The notes: generated by a model from the sequence alone, not told the origin. DNA of 64,000 nt from Candidatus Anammoxibacter sp. (GCA_021777105.1 JAIQZQ010000098.1:105847-169846); one strand, 5' to 3'. Counted from the first letter of the stretch, positions 38,901 through 46,704 are shown. Numbers and translations: made by a program.

Positions 38901-41842
38901 GCTCGCGCATCTTAATCCACTCGGCTGCCGGCGGGGTCGGTCTGGCTGCGGTACAGGCCGCTCAAACGATTGGCGCCCAGGTGTTTGCAACCGCGGGCAG
39001 TAATGAAAAACGTGAATTCCTAAACGCTCTTGGCGTTGAACATGTTATGGATTCCAGAACAACAAAGTTTGCGGACCAAATCATGGAGATAACATCCGGC
39101 GAGGGTGTGGATATAGTTTTGAACTCATTGATAGGCGAAGCTATGATCAAAAGCTTTTATCTCTTGCGACCATATGGCTGTTTTGTGGAGATAGGGAAAC
39201 GTGATATCTATGACAATAGCAAAATAGGCCTTCGTCCATTTGCCGGAAACATATCGTACTTTGCCGTTGACATAGATTCTTTAATGCAGGATCGCCCTGA
39301 CTTTGTAAATACCCTGCTAAGACAAGTAATAGCAAACGTGAATAACGGAGCTTACACACCGATTCCATTTAGGTCGTTTCCTGTTTCAAAAACAGTTGAC
39401 GCCTTTCGTTACATGGCAGGGGGGAAACATATGGGCAAAATTGTAATATCCATGGATGACCGGAAAAAGGGTGAAGCGTGTGAAGGACGTGATAAATTAA
39501 TATTTAGCGCGGATGCAACCTATTTGATTACAGGCGGGTTGGGCGGCTTTGGACTAGCCTTAACACAATGGATGATAAATAAAGGCGCAAAAAATCTTGT
39601 TCTAATAGGGAGAAGCAAACCACCGGAAACAGCTAAAACCGTTATTGAATCATTAAATAATTCCGGCGCTGCTATAACTACTGTGCAATGCGATATATCA
39701 ATTGAACATGAAGTTAAAGGGATGTTTACGTTAATAACAGATACAATGCCGCCGTTAAAGGGAATAATTCATGCCGCAATGGTTCTGGACGATGCAGTGA
39801 TACAACAGCAAAATGCCGAAAGTTTCGAGACTGCATTAGCTCCAAAGGCGTATGGCGCCTGGAATCTACATTTGCAAACATTGACGATGGAACTGGACTT
39901 CTTTGCGCTGTTCTCTTCAATAGCAGTTACGGTGGGCAATCCCGGGCAGGCAAATTACACTGCGGCCAATGCCTTTTTAGACGCCTTAGCCCATTATCGG
40001 CGCTCCATAGGACGTCCGGGTTTAAGTATTAATTGGGGTGGCATTAGTGATGTGGGATATGTGTCGCAAAACGATAAAATAATAGAACATCTAATTAAAA
40101 TAGGCCTGCAACCTATCAGCTCTAACCAGGCGCTGGAGATGATGGGGCGATTAATAACGGAAAATGTAACGCAGGCGGGAGTCACAAGTATAGATTGGAA
40201 GACCTGGGCGGGCAAGCACGTTGCCGGCAACTCCCCTCGTTTTTCATATCTGGTGGAAGCAGCGCAATCTCCATCGGAAGATTCATCATCAGGCCTGCGA
40301 CTTGTTGAATCTATAAAGCTTATGGAGCCGGTGGAGAGAAAGCCGCAAATAGAATTATGCCTGAAAGAAAATCTGGCAAATGTGATAGGAACTTCCCTCA
40401 ATAAAATTGACATTGAACTTTCAATAAATAAATTTGGCCTTGATTCATTAACAACAGTGGAGTATAGCAATAAATTAAAAAATGCTCTGGGCGCTGACGT
40501 ACCTGTTATGAAATTGATGGGCGGCCCAACTATTGAACAACTGGCAATAGATATTTTAGAATTGATGAACCTGGATTCCGGTGAAGAGCCACAGGCAAAA
40601 CACATCTTGCCCGGCGGTCAAATGCAATTTCATAAGGACGCCTCATTAGCCTCTTCAATCTCTATGGGAAATCTTTCGTGCCGGCATAATGATAACCCAA
40701 AGTCTATCCTGCTAACAGGCTCTACCGGATTTCTAGGGGCATTTCTCCTCTATGAACTTCTAAACCAAACAGAAGCGGATATATATTGTCTGGTTCGCGC
40801 ATCTGATAAAGACAAGGCTAAAGAGAGAATCATAAAAAATTTTCACAGTTACTCTTTAGAAATCGACAATATAGAGTCAAGGATAACGCCGATAATAGGC
40901 GATATAGCCTTGCCGATGCTGGGGCTTACAGCGGCTGAAATCGAGGAACTGTCAACAAAAATCGACTCTATATATCATAACGCCGCTTATCTGAACTTCA
41001 TTTACCCATATTATAAATTAAGAGATTCAAATGTGCTGGGTACATTAGGGTTACTTAAATTAGCTTGTCAAAACAAAATAAAACCGTTCCACTATGTTTC
41101 ATCCATTGCCGTATTTGAATCCCCGTTTTATGAAAAGAAAGTTGTAACGGAAAAGGATGAGCCTATAGAATATAGCGGAATGATAATGGGATATTCTCAG
41201 AGCAAATGGGCGTCCGAACGCTTAGTAAGCGCCGCCGGCAACAATGGTTTGCCTATAACCATTTACAGATCCCCGTTAATCTCAGGCCATACACTAACAG
41301 GCGCTTGGAACACTGATGATTTTGCGTGCCGATTGATAAAAGGCGGCGCTCTGATGGGTGTTATACCCGATCTTGATGCGGCGCTGGATTTAGCTCCGGT
41401 AGATTTTGTAAGCAGCTCTATTGTGCGTTTATCAAGAGAAGAAAAAAATCTTGGCGCAACATTTCATCTCGTCAACCCATATCCATATCATTGGAAACAG
41501 TTATGGAAGTGGGTCAACAAAAATTACTGCCAAGTTAATGAAATCCCATTTGTAGATTGGCAGAATTATATCCACAATAATGATGCAATTAAAAACAATC
41601 CAATGTATTCACTAGTGCCATTTTTCCTGGATAAGAAAGGGGATGATCAAATAACCATTGCAGAGTTATATGAACAGTCCCGCAAGCCGACATTTAACTG
41701 TCGGTTAACAACTGAGGCCCTTAACTCTGTTAATATAGTTTGCCCGCCCGTTAATGACAAATTACTGGAAAAGTATTTCACCTGTTTCATATCAAACGGT
41801 TTTATGGAACGGACTACGAAAATGAGTTTTTTAAATCACTGA
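32927..41842 (+). CDS. Single-module highly reducing type I polyketide synthase with reductase release
   Basis: This protein of about 2971 residues is counted from ATG 32927, which follows GGGGTG. ATGs at 32900, 32921 and 32930 are alternatives. Domains in order are: KS (Cys182, His318, His358), AT (Ser650 in GHSIGD, with Asp replacing the usual Glu), DH (His959 in DHTVQGSVVYP, Asp1125), C-methyltransferase (EIGAGTGG, about 1434), ER (SAAGGVG, about 2000), KR (GGLGGFG, about 2202; Tyr2344), ACP (Ser2507 in GLDSLTT), and a terminal thioester reductase (GSTGFLG, about 2597; Tyr2756, Lys2760). All sites look intact. There is no thioesterase, so the chain should leave as aldehyde or alcohol. The layout suits iterative synthesis of a methyl-branched saturated chain. 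Confidence 0.93.
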   Translation: MMNKSISKEPIAIIGIGCRFPGDVNNPHDFWELLKNGRNVITEAPADRWNNDAFYDEEKESPGKMYTRYGGFLKSIDQFDPVFFGISPREAASMDPQQRLLLETAWEAFEDGGVEPKKVNGANVGVFVGIASHDYYDIQLDSNARDIINSYTHLGGQLSIAANRLSYFFNFKGPSISIDTACSSALVAAHLACAGIWNNESQMALVGAASVIIKPEGSIGFCKASMLSPDGKCKTFDAKANGYVRSEGAGAILLKPLSKAIEDGNLIYATVLGTAINQDGATSGITVPSGAAQERAIIDACARAGVDPTTRIDYVEAHGTGTPVGDPIEANAIGSVVGKNRPPDEKCFVGSVKSNIGHMEPAAGIAGIIKVALSLKNGLIPASLHFETPNPAIDFDSLNLKVPTCLEQWPAKPDKTERIAGVNAFGFGGSNAHILLSKIVNEKDDRFHKENYSVSGARPISGKDQITVLPLSAKSPEALKDLAISYLKYVEDEAIPNNVLLQDICYSAALHRTHHSHRLTISSSTIDYLKEYLQAFIDGENRNEIAVGKNLSDSDIKQAFVFSGMGQQWHGMGRGLLKTQPVFRKTIEECAQLFQKHIKWSLLNDVFAGDDATIINKTEVVQPAIFSLQIAITALLRHWGVKPDAVVGHSIGDVAVAQISGAISLEEAVLITYHRSRLQSKAIGQGTMLAVNLSIEDFENRFKTTKDLISIAAVNSPSSITLSGNEAILNQISSVLTVAQIFNKLLAVELPYHSVALEPFKNELKESLNAIKPREELIPFYSTVFGDKLSDFKPDGSYWASNMRNTVLFSSAINKMIEDGYTSFVEIGAHPVLSYYIKECLTYANSNGKVIPSLRREKDDNRMLNATICQLYANGHSINWRNILAYEGRFVKLPLYPWQREKCWNETEASKQARIQGKNSFHGLVGQETHPLLGGKLKSQADIWNAEIDQRKSKYLKDHTVQGSVVYPSSAYIEMALKASMETFGDKTVGLEQVRIQKAFVLPSKAGSLVQLALESDGISFKISSRPQKLENDWEQNVEGMLTHLEKEEDVTKVAIDEIKSRCLNHFSKDEIYKQFERVGLQYGPAFRGIEDVWANENEAIGELIWPEELLKEKDVYITHPALLDAAFQVLIVFAFDVKTVHLPVKIESVRVYRPMPANKIWSYVRLAGKNKNNLIADIQIVDNNGDLLASIKGFKCRSLNINNEDDVADDKLLYEYRWLRKNRANSRFIKYQDFLLSPLQIQESMEDCAFQLKKASGRYDYYETMKEQINDLSVSYIVSCLNKLGVELCRGNEIYFTKVVNDLGISSAYHSFFKLTLELLQRHGILKESGDHWVVCSLSVISDPEILWRSLIKQYPGYLAELSLISRCGRNMDSVLKNEIDPLELIFPQGSLTNSDHLYQDSPSFRNYNMIISKAVSCLTAKMPANETLRILEIGAGTGGATSYLLSELPHLQTEYVFTDLSEQFLNHAKQKFRQYKFVEYSILDIENDPSKQGFLSHSFDIVLASNVIHATSDLCKSLDNVKKLLTPKGMLILLEGTDPSFAFHLTLGMLKGWWLFSDFDIRPTQPLLAAEEWKNLLLKQQFDQVIVIPEGNDALNSEQSVIIAGAPEKIVDEKEEAYSNKPPKTRTSYLIFADKKGVWEKTVGALPEQEWTPILVFAGDSFKKIDDNRYQVDLEDHNSYRLLIESVGNDSDNLQGVLHFWSLDSLPINQSTSTTLKNDQLLGSLSLLNIVKEIEKAQWAATPRLFVITEGAFIVSGNKLHSISQTTMYGLARVIANEQAGFRIKSIDISPVPTEIEIKNFAEELCSDDIEDEVALRNEARYVHRLMQVTMNDIVDHSETEIEKKTDPFNLIIDKPGLLDSLKEVSITRQKPKPGEVEILVKASALNFKDVVVAMNMLNEEAFEVGYSGANLGMECAGEITAVNETEKVFKPGDKVIATGRNTLGTHFITDSRFVIHKPEKLSFEEGSTIASVYTTVLYSLSKLAHMEKGSRILIHSAAGGVGLAAVQAAQTIGAQVFATAGSNEKREFLNALGVEHVMDSRTTKFADQIMEITSGEGVDIVLNSLIGEAMIKSFYLLRPYGCFVEIGKRDIYDNSKIGLRPFAGNISYFAVDIDSLMQDRPDFVNTLLRQVIANVNNGAYTPIPFRSFPVSKTVDAFRYMAGGKHMGKIVISMDDRKKGEACEGRDKLIFSADATYLITGGLGGFGLALTQWMINKGAKNLVLIGRSKPPETAKTVIESLNNSGAAITTVQCDISIEHEVKGMFTLITDTMPPLKGIIHAAMVLDDAVIQQQNAESFETALAPKAYGAWNLHLQTLTMELDFFALFSSIAVTVGNPGQANYTAANAFLDALAHYRRSIGRPGLSINWGGISDVGYVSQNDKIIEHLIKIGLQPISSNQALEMMGRLITENVTQAGVTSIDWKTWAGKHVAGNSPRFSYLVEAAQSPSEDSSSGLRLVESIKLMEPVERKPQIELCLKENLANVIGTSLNKIDIELSINKFGLDSLTTVEYSNKLKNALGADVPVMKLMGGPTIEQLAIDILELMNLDSGEEPQAKHILPGGQMQFHKDASLASSISMGNLSCRHNDNPKSILLTGSTGFLGAFLLYELLNQTEADIYCLVRASDKDKAKERIIKNFHSYSLEIDNIESRITPIIGDIALPMLGLTAAEIEELSTKIDSIYHNAAYLNFIYPYYKLRDSNVLGTLGLLKLACQNKIKPFHYVSSIAVFESPFYEKKVVTEKDEPIEYSGMIMGYSQSKWASERLVSAAGNNGLPITIYRSPLISGHTLTGAWNTDDFACRLIKGGALMGVIPDLDAALDLAPVDFVSSSIVRLSREEKNLGATFHLVNPYPYHWKQLWKWVNKNYCQVNEIPFVDWQNYIHNNDAIKNNPMYSLVPFFLDKKGDDQITIAELYEQSRKPTFNCRLTTEALNSVNIVCPPVNDKLLEKYFTCFISNGFMERTTKMSFLNH

Positions 41843-41869
41843 TTGTTTACAAACCCTAAAGGTATTTTA

Positions 41870-43450
41870 ATGAAACGTAAACTACTTCTCGTATTGCCAA
41901 AAACTTCTCAAATTGAGTATGGAAATATGAAATTTATAAGTTCGTTAACTCGCCGAAAAGGAGGAATGTTAAGTTCTTCGTTAGCTGTAGTTGCCGGCCT
42001 GACACCTGATGAATTTGACGTTAGAATCATAGATGAAAACCTTGAGACAATCAATTTCGATGAGAACTTTGACATTGTAGGCATTACAGGTTTTCCTGAT
42101 CAAATAGATATGGCTGGGGGAATAGCTGAAAAGTTTCGAAAACGAGGGGCGCTAATAGTTTGCGGAGGGCCTTCGGTCTCCATTAGCCCTGAAAGATGGA
42201 GCGCTTTTGCGGATGTTCTTATTAGAGGTGAAGCTGAACGAATTTGGCCTCGGTTTATAGCGGATTATTTAACAGGCTCTTATAAAACTGAATATTGGGA
42301 AAAAGAGAAATTTGAACTTAACAATATGCCGGTTCCTGATTACAGCAGTATTCCCACTGAAATTATAAATCAATATATGGTCGGACTTGTGCAAACCAGC
42401 CGTGGTTGTCCATTTAATTGCGAATTTTGCAGTGTAATAGTTTATCTTGGGCGTAAAATGCGGTATAAACCAGTGGACACAGCGCTTAGAGAAGTAGATC
42501 AATTATATAAAATGGGTTTTAGATTGGTTTTTCTGGCTGACGATAATTTTGCGGCCAATAGGGAAACCGCAAAAAACATTTTAAGAGCATTGAGAGATTG
42601 GAACAGGAAACTCAAAAACCCTATGGGTTTTATTACGCAGGTTTCAATTGACACGGCAAAAGATGATGAATTCCTTGAACTTGCGGTTGAAGCCGGCATG
42701 AGGTCTGTTTTTATCGGCATTGAAACGCCAAATACTGATAGCCTTAAAGAGAGCGGCAAACTGCACAATATTAATGCTAATGTTTTAAATGATGTAAAAA
42801 AGTTTCAAGAGCATGGCATTTTTGTGCAGAGTGGCTGTATTGTTGGATTTGACAGTGATGATCTGTCAATATTTCAAAGACAATTTGATTTTTTCTCAAA
42901 AACCGGCGTCGCAATGATCTCCGTCTATCCATTACAAGCGGCTGACGGCACACGTTTAAAAGAACGTGTAATTAAAGAAGGACGCTATATTGATCAAAAT
43001 GAATCATCTATTAAAGGATCTGAAAATAAAAGTATTTTTAACACGGTTACAATTAAACCTAAGCAAATGACGGTTTCTCAGCTTCAACAAGGAGTTTTCT
43101 GGCTGCTTTGGAAATTATATAACCCTTTAAATTTTACAAACAGAGTTAAAATATTTTTTGAAACTTTTGAGAACTCGCCTAAAAAAAACAGGCTAAACAT
43201 TCCTAAACCGCGTTTAAGCATAGAAGTTATAGGAATGATTTGGCGAATTTTCAAATATTACATTTTCAGCGCCGGCAGGGATGAAAAAACTGCTCTTAGT
43301 CAAATGCTGGGTTATGCTCGAAGATCATGCCTTCCAAACAGATATAATCTTGTTATAAGCGCTTTCCTCACCATGAAAAATACGCAGAAAATGATTCTTG
43401 AAGAAGAACCGCTGGTTGATAAAATTACCTATCCAATTAAAAAGGAATAA
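41870..43450 (+). CDS. B12-binding radical SAM protein
   Basis: This 526-residue protein starts at ATG 41870, preceded by AAAGG; a TTG at 41843 is also in frame. The N-terminal third is a Rossmann cobalamin-binding-type domain (FDIVGITGFPDQ). The radical SAM core follows with CPFNCEFC, giving Cys180, Cys184 and Cys187. The C-terminal segment resembles DUF4070 of class B radical SAM enzymes. It should use S-adenosylmethionine and possibly cobalamin, for example for C-methylation. It lies 27 bases after the PKS stop, so it is probably cotranscribed. The substrate is unknown. Confidence 0.88.
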   Translation: MKRKLLLVLPKTSQIEYGNMKFISSLTRRKGGMLSSSLAVVAGLTPDEFDVRIIDENLETINFDENFDIVGITGFPDQIDMAGGIAEKFRKRGALIVCGGPSVSISPERWSAFADVLIRGEAERIWPRFIADYLTGSYKTEYWEKEKFELNNMPVPDYSSIPTEIINQYMVGLVQTSRGCPFNCEFCSVIVYLGRKMRYKPVDTALREVDQLYKMGFRLVFLADDNFAANRETAKNILRALRDWNRKLKNPMGFITQVSIDTAKDDEFLELAVEAGMRSVFIGIETPNTDSLKESGKLHNINANVLNDVKKFQEHGIFVQSGCIVGFDSDDLSIFQRQFDFFSKTGVAMISVYPLQAADGTRLKERVIKEGRYIDQNESSIKGSENKSIFNTVTIKPKQMTVSQLQQGVFWLLWKLYNPLNFTNRVKIFFETFENSPKKNRLNIPKPRLSIEVIGMIWRIFKYYIFSAGRDEKTALSQMLGYARRSCLPNRYNLVISAFLTMKNTQKMILEEEPLVDKITYPIKKE

Positions 43451-44057
43451 CTTTTCCCCGAGTTCCTAATGCGCTAACAATCAAGAATTGCCCCCAAGCG
43501 AAGCCTAACATCCTTTCCTGCAACGACTTACAACGGTTTTTGCGGTTTTGTCAATATTTTGAAATGACCGCGCGTAAAATCAGTATTCGTAGGTTGGGTG
43601 GAGTGTAACGAAACCCAACATTTTGAAAAAAACAAAAGCGAAACCACAGATTTCACTGATTACACAGATGAAAAAGCAAAGGCAATTAACGCCACTAAGA
43701 CACAAAGGCACGAAATTAAAAGCAAATTCCATAATAGCCTGAAAGGCTTAAGTTATTATAGCCCAGGGTTTTTACCCTGGGAACGAAACCCAACATTTTG
43801 ATAAACCACGGATTCAAAGATTAAAAAATAAAAACAAAAGCGTGCCCACGAAAAGACACAAAAACACACGAAATTAAAAGCAAGACAAAAGCAATAGCGT
43901 TTAAACCACAGATTGCACGGATGACACAGATTAAAAAGAATTCGTAGGTTGGGTAGAGTGCAACGAAACCCAACATTTTGATAAAAGCAAAAGCGAAACC
44001 ACGTGTTTCACGGATTACACAGATTAAAAAGCAAAAAAACTTATGTTTTTGACTGGG
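43451..44057. repeat. Dispersed repeat tract
   Basis: No gene is supported. The tract contains two copies of the GTAGGTTGGG repeat (43589-43625, 43944-43980), a third phrase (CTGAAAGGCTTAAG...CCCTGGGAACG, about 43738-43793, also seen inverted near 60200 and 60490), and many ACCACAGATT / AAAGCAAAAGC units. Confidence 0.8.
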
Positions 44058-44250
44058 GGCTAAGGGCCTGCGTAAAAATAACTTAGTCTAGACGGGCTCA
44101 AATTTAGGTTAAATTTGGACAATCTGATTGAGCCGAACCGGATGCGCAGCCTTAGCTGCGTTGAGGATTCGGCGATTGAAGATAGTTCAAAGTTGGCCTG
44201 AAGATGTGGGTGGCTAGACTAAGTTATTTTTACGCAGGCCCTAAATAGCC
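44058..44250. mobile_element. MITE-like element with perfect 29-base terminal inverted repeats
   Basis: Arms 44063-44091 and 44214-44242 are exact complements (AGGGCCTGCG ... CTTAGTCTAG). Short flanking GGCTA/TAGCC extends them imperfectly. The 122-base interior has nested hairpins (GCCGAA with TTCGGC; CGCAGC with GCTGCG). It has no coding capacity. The right arm carries the stop codon of the decayed HNH gene, so it probably inserted at that gene's 3' end. Confidence 0.7.
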
Positions 44251-44693
44251 TATTTCATTTTTATACGCGTTAAAAGCGAATGGGGAAGGATATCTGTTTA
44301 TTTTAATTAATTCTTCACGTTCCAAAATACGGTTGCTGTTATTAATATCTAAAATTTGAATCGTAACCTCTCCGATTTCAGTGGTAGGAATAATAGTTGC
44401 CGCCTCTAATCTGAAATGGCCGGACCATTGATCTTGCCTTGGATTAAAAAATCTAAAAAACTTGCCGGTATTGTTTAATTTAGAGCCTACATCACTCCCT
44501 TTTTACGATTACATAACACACATGCATAAGCTAAATTTGCAGCATCTGTGTCACCACCATGTTTTAGGCTTATAATGTGGTCAATTTCAAATCCAAAATA
44601 AGTGTCGTCTTCATGAATCAAACAATACTCGCAAATATGATTAGCTTGGTCAGCTATTTGAAACCGAAGATTTTTACTAATGTAGCTGCTCAT
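44230..44693 (-). pseudogene. HNH endonuclease gene with a frameshift
   Basis: The first 68 codons encode a clear HNH core: CEYC, FEIDHIISLKHGG, then NLAYACVLCNRKKG, followed by a premature stop at 44487. At the AAAAAGGG run, the next frame continues GSDVGSKLNNTGKFFRFFNP and on to a stop at 44230, as expected for full-length members of about 155 residues. A one-base change therefore splits the gene. It overlaps the upstream small gene by four bases (ATGA), a translationally coupled pair. Confidence 0.85.
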
Positions 44694-44929
44694 TCGGTAA
44701 CGTGCCGGCGCGCGCGCGCTTTTGCCAGCCTCATAATATGTTCTAGTTGCATGTAATGGTCTAATTCTGATTTCTCATCAGACGAAATCGTTGAACTTTT
44801 TTCTCTTAAAATCAAGTCGGCAACATGATCTTTTGCGGCTAAAGACGGGTGGAAGTTGATAATATCATTCGGGGCTGTGCCGGCCGCAATAAAATCTATA
44901 ACTTCTTCATATGCTTTTACAGTGCTCAT
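44690..44929 (-). CDS. Small partner protein of the HNH gene
   Basis: This 79-residue protein, starting at MSTVKAYEEVIDFIAAG, is rich in charged residues, with the tail LDHYMQLEHIMRLAKARAR. The start at 44929 is chosen because AGGGGG lies about eight bases upstream. A longer frame to 45001 has no such signal. Proteins of this type commonly sit directly before small HNH or toxin genes and may be antitoxin-like. Function is not established here. It ends overlapping the HNH gene. Confidence 0.65.
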   Translation of the reverse strand: MSTVKAYEEVIDFIAAGTAPNDIINFHPSLAAKDHVADLILREKSSTISSDEKSELDHYMQLEHIMRLAKARARRHVTE

Positions 44930-45270
44930 TATCATACCCCCTATAAATAAAAGAGATTTCAATGATTTATTAATAACATTAATTTCCCGGCATTTCAACA
45001 ATTTTTATAATTAACCTCGGCAAACAGCCCAAGTTGAAATATCAAACAGCAAGTAGGTTGGGTACAGTGAAACAAAACCCAACATTTTGATAAACCACAA
45101 ATTCATGGATTAATAAGCAAAAGCATGCCCACGGAAAAACACGGAAATCCACGAAATTAAAAGCAAAAGCCTAAACCACAGATTTCACTGATTACACAGA
45201 TTAAAAAAGCAAAACAAAAGCAAAAGCTATTAACCACAAATTTTCACTTATCCGCGCTAATCTATAACCA
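44930..45270. repeat. Dispersed repeat tract
   Basis: It holds a GTAGGTTGGG copy (45053-45089) and ACCACAGATT, GTGCCCACGGAAAAA and AAAGCAAAAGC phrases. No gene is seen. Confidence 0.75.
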
Positions 45271-45558
45271 TCATACCAATTCAACACGCAGGCGCTTTCC
45301 TACGGCGGAAGCAGCTTTATAAAGAGTATTTAATTGTATTTTATCGTTTTCAGGATCAAGCAAACGATCAAGGTACGCCCGGCTCGTGTTCATACGGCGC
45401 GCCATTTCTGATTTGCTGATTTTTTGATTATCCATAGCGTCTTTCAATTGCCAGGCAACAACCCTTTTAATTGCAACTGCCTGCGCATCTTCATAAATAT
45501 CCTCTTCTTTAAGAAAACTTTCCAAAGTGGAGCCAATATTTCTTTCTTTAATCATCAT
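45271..45558 (-). CDS. XRE-family antitoxin (HigA-like)
   Basis: This 95-residue DNA-binding protein has a helix-turn-helix at about 45-80 (ISKSEMARRMNTSRAYLDRLL). The N-terminal segment (STLESFLKEEDI) is typical of antitoxins paired with HigB/Gp49-type toxins. It should bind the operon promoter and neutralise the toxin. The toxin gene overlaps its start but is frameshifted, leaving this as a possible solitary antitoxin. Confidence 0.8.
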   Translation of the reverse strand: MMIKERNIGSTLESFLKEEDIYEDAQAVAIKRVVAWQLKDAMDNQKISKSEMARRMNTSRAYLDRLLDPENDKIQLNTLYKAASAVGKRLRVELV

Positions 45559-45719
45559 CTTCGCCTTTCATGCGTTTTAGCGCTATTAAAATATCATGCC
45601 GTGGAGTTTTACGCGTCTTTTTTATAAAACCGTGTAGAATTATTAACTGATCATTTTTCACACAAAAAATCAATAAAGAACAAATCCGATTTTATCCGCG
45701 CAATCTTGAATTTGCGGTA
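45548..45719 (-). pseudogene. HigB/Gp49-type toxin remnant
   Basis: On the minus strand, a frame ending at 45548 encodes NDQLIILHGFIKKTRKTPRHD and then ILIALKRMKGEDDD, the C-terminus of Gp49/HigB toxins. The preceding part (YRKFKIARIKSDLFFIDFL) is in a different frame, and the N-terminal half is not recognisable. It overlaps the antitoxin start by 11 bases, the normal toxin-first order. It is judged inactive. Confidence 0.7.
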
Positions 45720-45789
45720 ATACAGGGGGGGGATAAGAGGAAGTATACAATAAATTTGGCGGCGTTCAATTTTGACTATTAAAGCGTTA

Positions 45790-46053
45790 TTAAACGCATT
45801 TTGAATTATCCCAAAGTGTTTCAGGCGCAATATCAATATTGCCGGGCCATACAACAGTGCCATAGGCCACCATTGCCTGCATAAATAGAGGAGAATTTTT
45901 GAGTTTTATAAAAGGCTCTTTATCTAAATACGGCGTCATATCAAACAACCGTTTCTCCTGATTTTCAAAAAGAAGCAACAGGGTGTTGTCCTCCTGCGGT
46001 TCAGCGCTTATAACATCTAATAACATTTCCATAAATTTCTCCGTATGTTTCAT
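45790..46053 (-). CDS. DUF2442-family protein
   Basis: This 87-residue protein matches DUF2442 in its pattern RLFDMTPYLDKEPFIKL and then WPGNIDIAPETLW. The family is often encoded beside toxin-antitoxin genes, with unknown biochemical role. It overlaps the MazF-like gene by four bases, making a three-gene unit with the AbrB-like antitoxin. Confidence 0.85.
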   Translation of the reverse strand: MKHTEKFMEMLLDVISAEPQEDNTLLLLFENQEKRLFDMTPYLDKEPFIKLKNSPLFMQAMVAYGTVVWPGNIDIAPETLWDNSKCV

Positions 46054-46403
46054 ACGTTTAAGCTCAAATCAAAGAATTTGCATAATTTCTCAGAAAAAAT
46101 TTCCATAAAATCATTTGACAATTCACCTAATTCCCGGCGAATAATGTTTTTTGGGATGGTCATTAATCTATGCAACCTGACTGTTGATTGGGTATGTAAT
46201 CCTGTTGAGGGAAAATCTGAATCAGTTTCGTTTAAAACTATATCGGTTTCTAATCTATCGTCAGGGATGCGGCTTGTTATAAAAGCCACAACAATATGCC
46301 CGTATTTGCCAACTGGATTTGTCAAGCAAACCGCCGGGCGTACTTTTTCAGTTTTAAGATTGTCAAATGGAAATGAAACAAGCGTGACTTTACCTTTAAC
46401 CAT
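46050..46403 (-). CDS. MazF/PemK-like endoribonuclease toxin
   Basis: This 117-residue protein starts MVKGKVTLVSFPFDNLKTEKVRP, with the RPAVCLTN and FITSRIP strands of the PemK/MazF fold. It is expected to cleave mRNA when freed from its antitoxin. The length is normal. It overlaps the antitoxin gene by eight bases upstream and the DUF2442 gene by four bases downstream. The catalytic Arg and Thr/Ser cannot be confirmed without alignment. Confidence 0.82.
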   Translation of the reverse strand: MVKGKVTLVSFPFDNLKTEKVRPAVCLTNPVGKYGHIVVAFITSRIPDDRLETDIVLNETDSDFPSTGLHTQSTVRLHRLMTIPKNIIRRELGELSNDFMEIFSEKLCKFFDLSLNV

Positions 46404-46704
46404 TGAACTTTTTTTCGTCGTTAATAGAGTAAATATCCTCTTCCTTATCTTTCAGGAAATCAAAAGCAGGATTGTCGCAACTCGCTTTAAGCCACTCTTT
46501 ATCTTCCCAATCAGAAACAGGCAAATCCATTTCAGAAATCCGTTGAGTAACAGGTGTGGAATTGTTTTTAGGTTTTATAAGAAGCCCGTTGTCTTTCAAT
46601 TCAAGAAAGGCCTCAGTTTCAGGAAACAAACCGGATTCTTTTAAAGCCTTTTTAGGGAGTTTAATCTTTCCATCTTTATCAATTTTACATGTCACGCTTA
46701 ACAT
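46396..46704 (-). CDS. AbrB/MazE-like antitoxin
   Basis: This 102-residue protein has an N-terminal swapped-hairpin AbrB-type domain (VTCKIDKDGKIKLPKKALKE, LELKDNGLLIKP). Its acidic C-terminal tail (DWEDKEWLKAS, then FDFLKDKEEDIYSI) should wrap the toxin. It is first in the unit and overlaps the MazF-like gene. AGATG-type sequence precedes the ATG but no strong Shine-Dalgarno sequence does. Confidence 0.8.
   Translation of the reverse strand: MLSVTCKIDKDGKIKLPKKALKESGLFPETEAFLELKDNGLLIKPKNNSTPVTQRISEMDLPVSDWEDKEWLKASCDNPAFDFLKDKEEDIYSINDEKKFNG

Noticed and set aside
39994..40605. 203-codon open frame antisense to the PKS
   Set aside because: It lies opposite the KR-ACP coding sequence, whose motifs are intact. 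No start signal or family resemblance is seen.
28209..41842. Calling the cluster a mycobacterial-type sulfolipid locus
   Set aside because: The acyltransferase is WS/DGAT-like rather than clearly PapA, the PKS ends in a reductase, and no trehalose genes or MmpL transporter are present. Only the logic is similar.
44480..44500. Programmed -1 frameshifting in the HNH gene
   Set aside because: The run is T-AAA-AAG, which re-pairs poorly in the upstream codon after a -1 slip, and no stimulatory stem was evident. Mutation or sequencing error is simpler.
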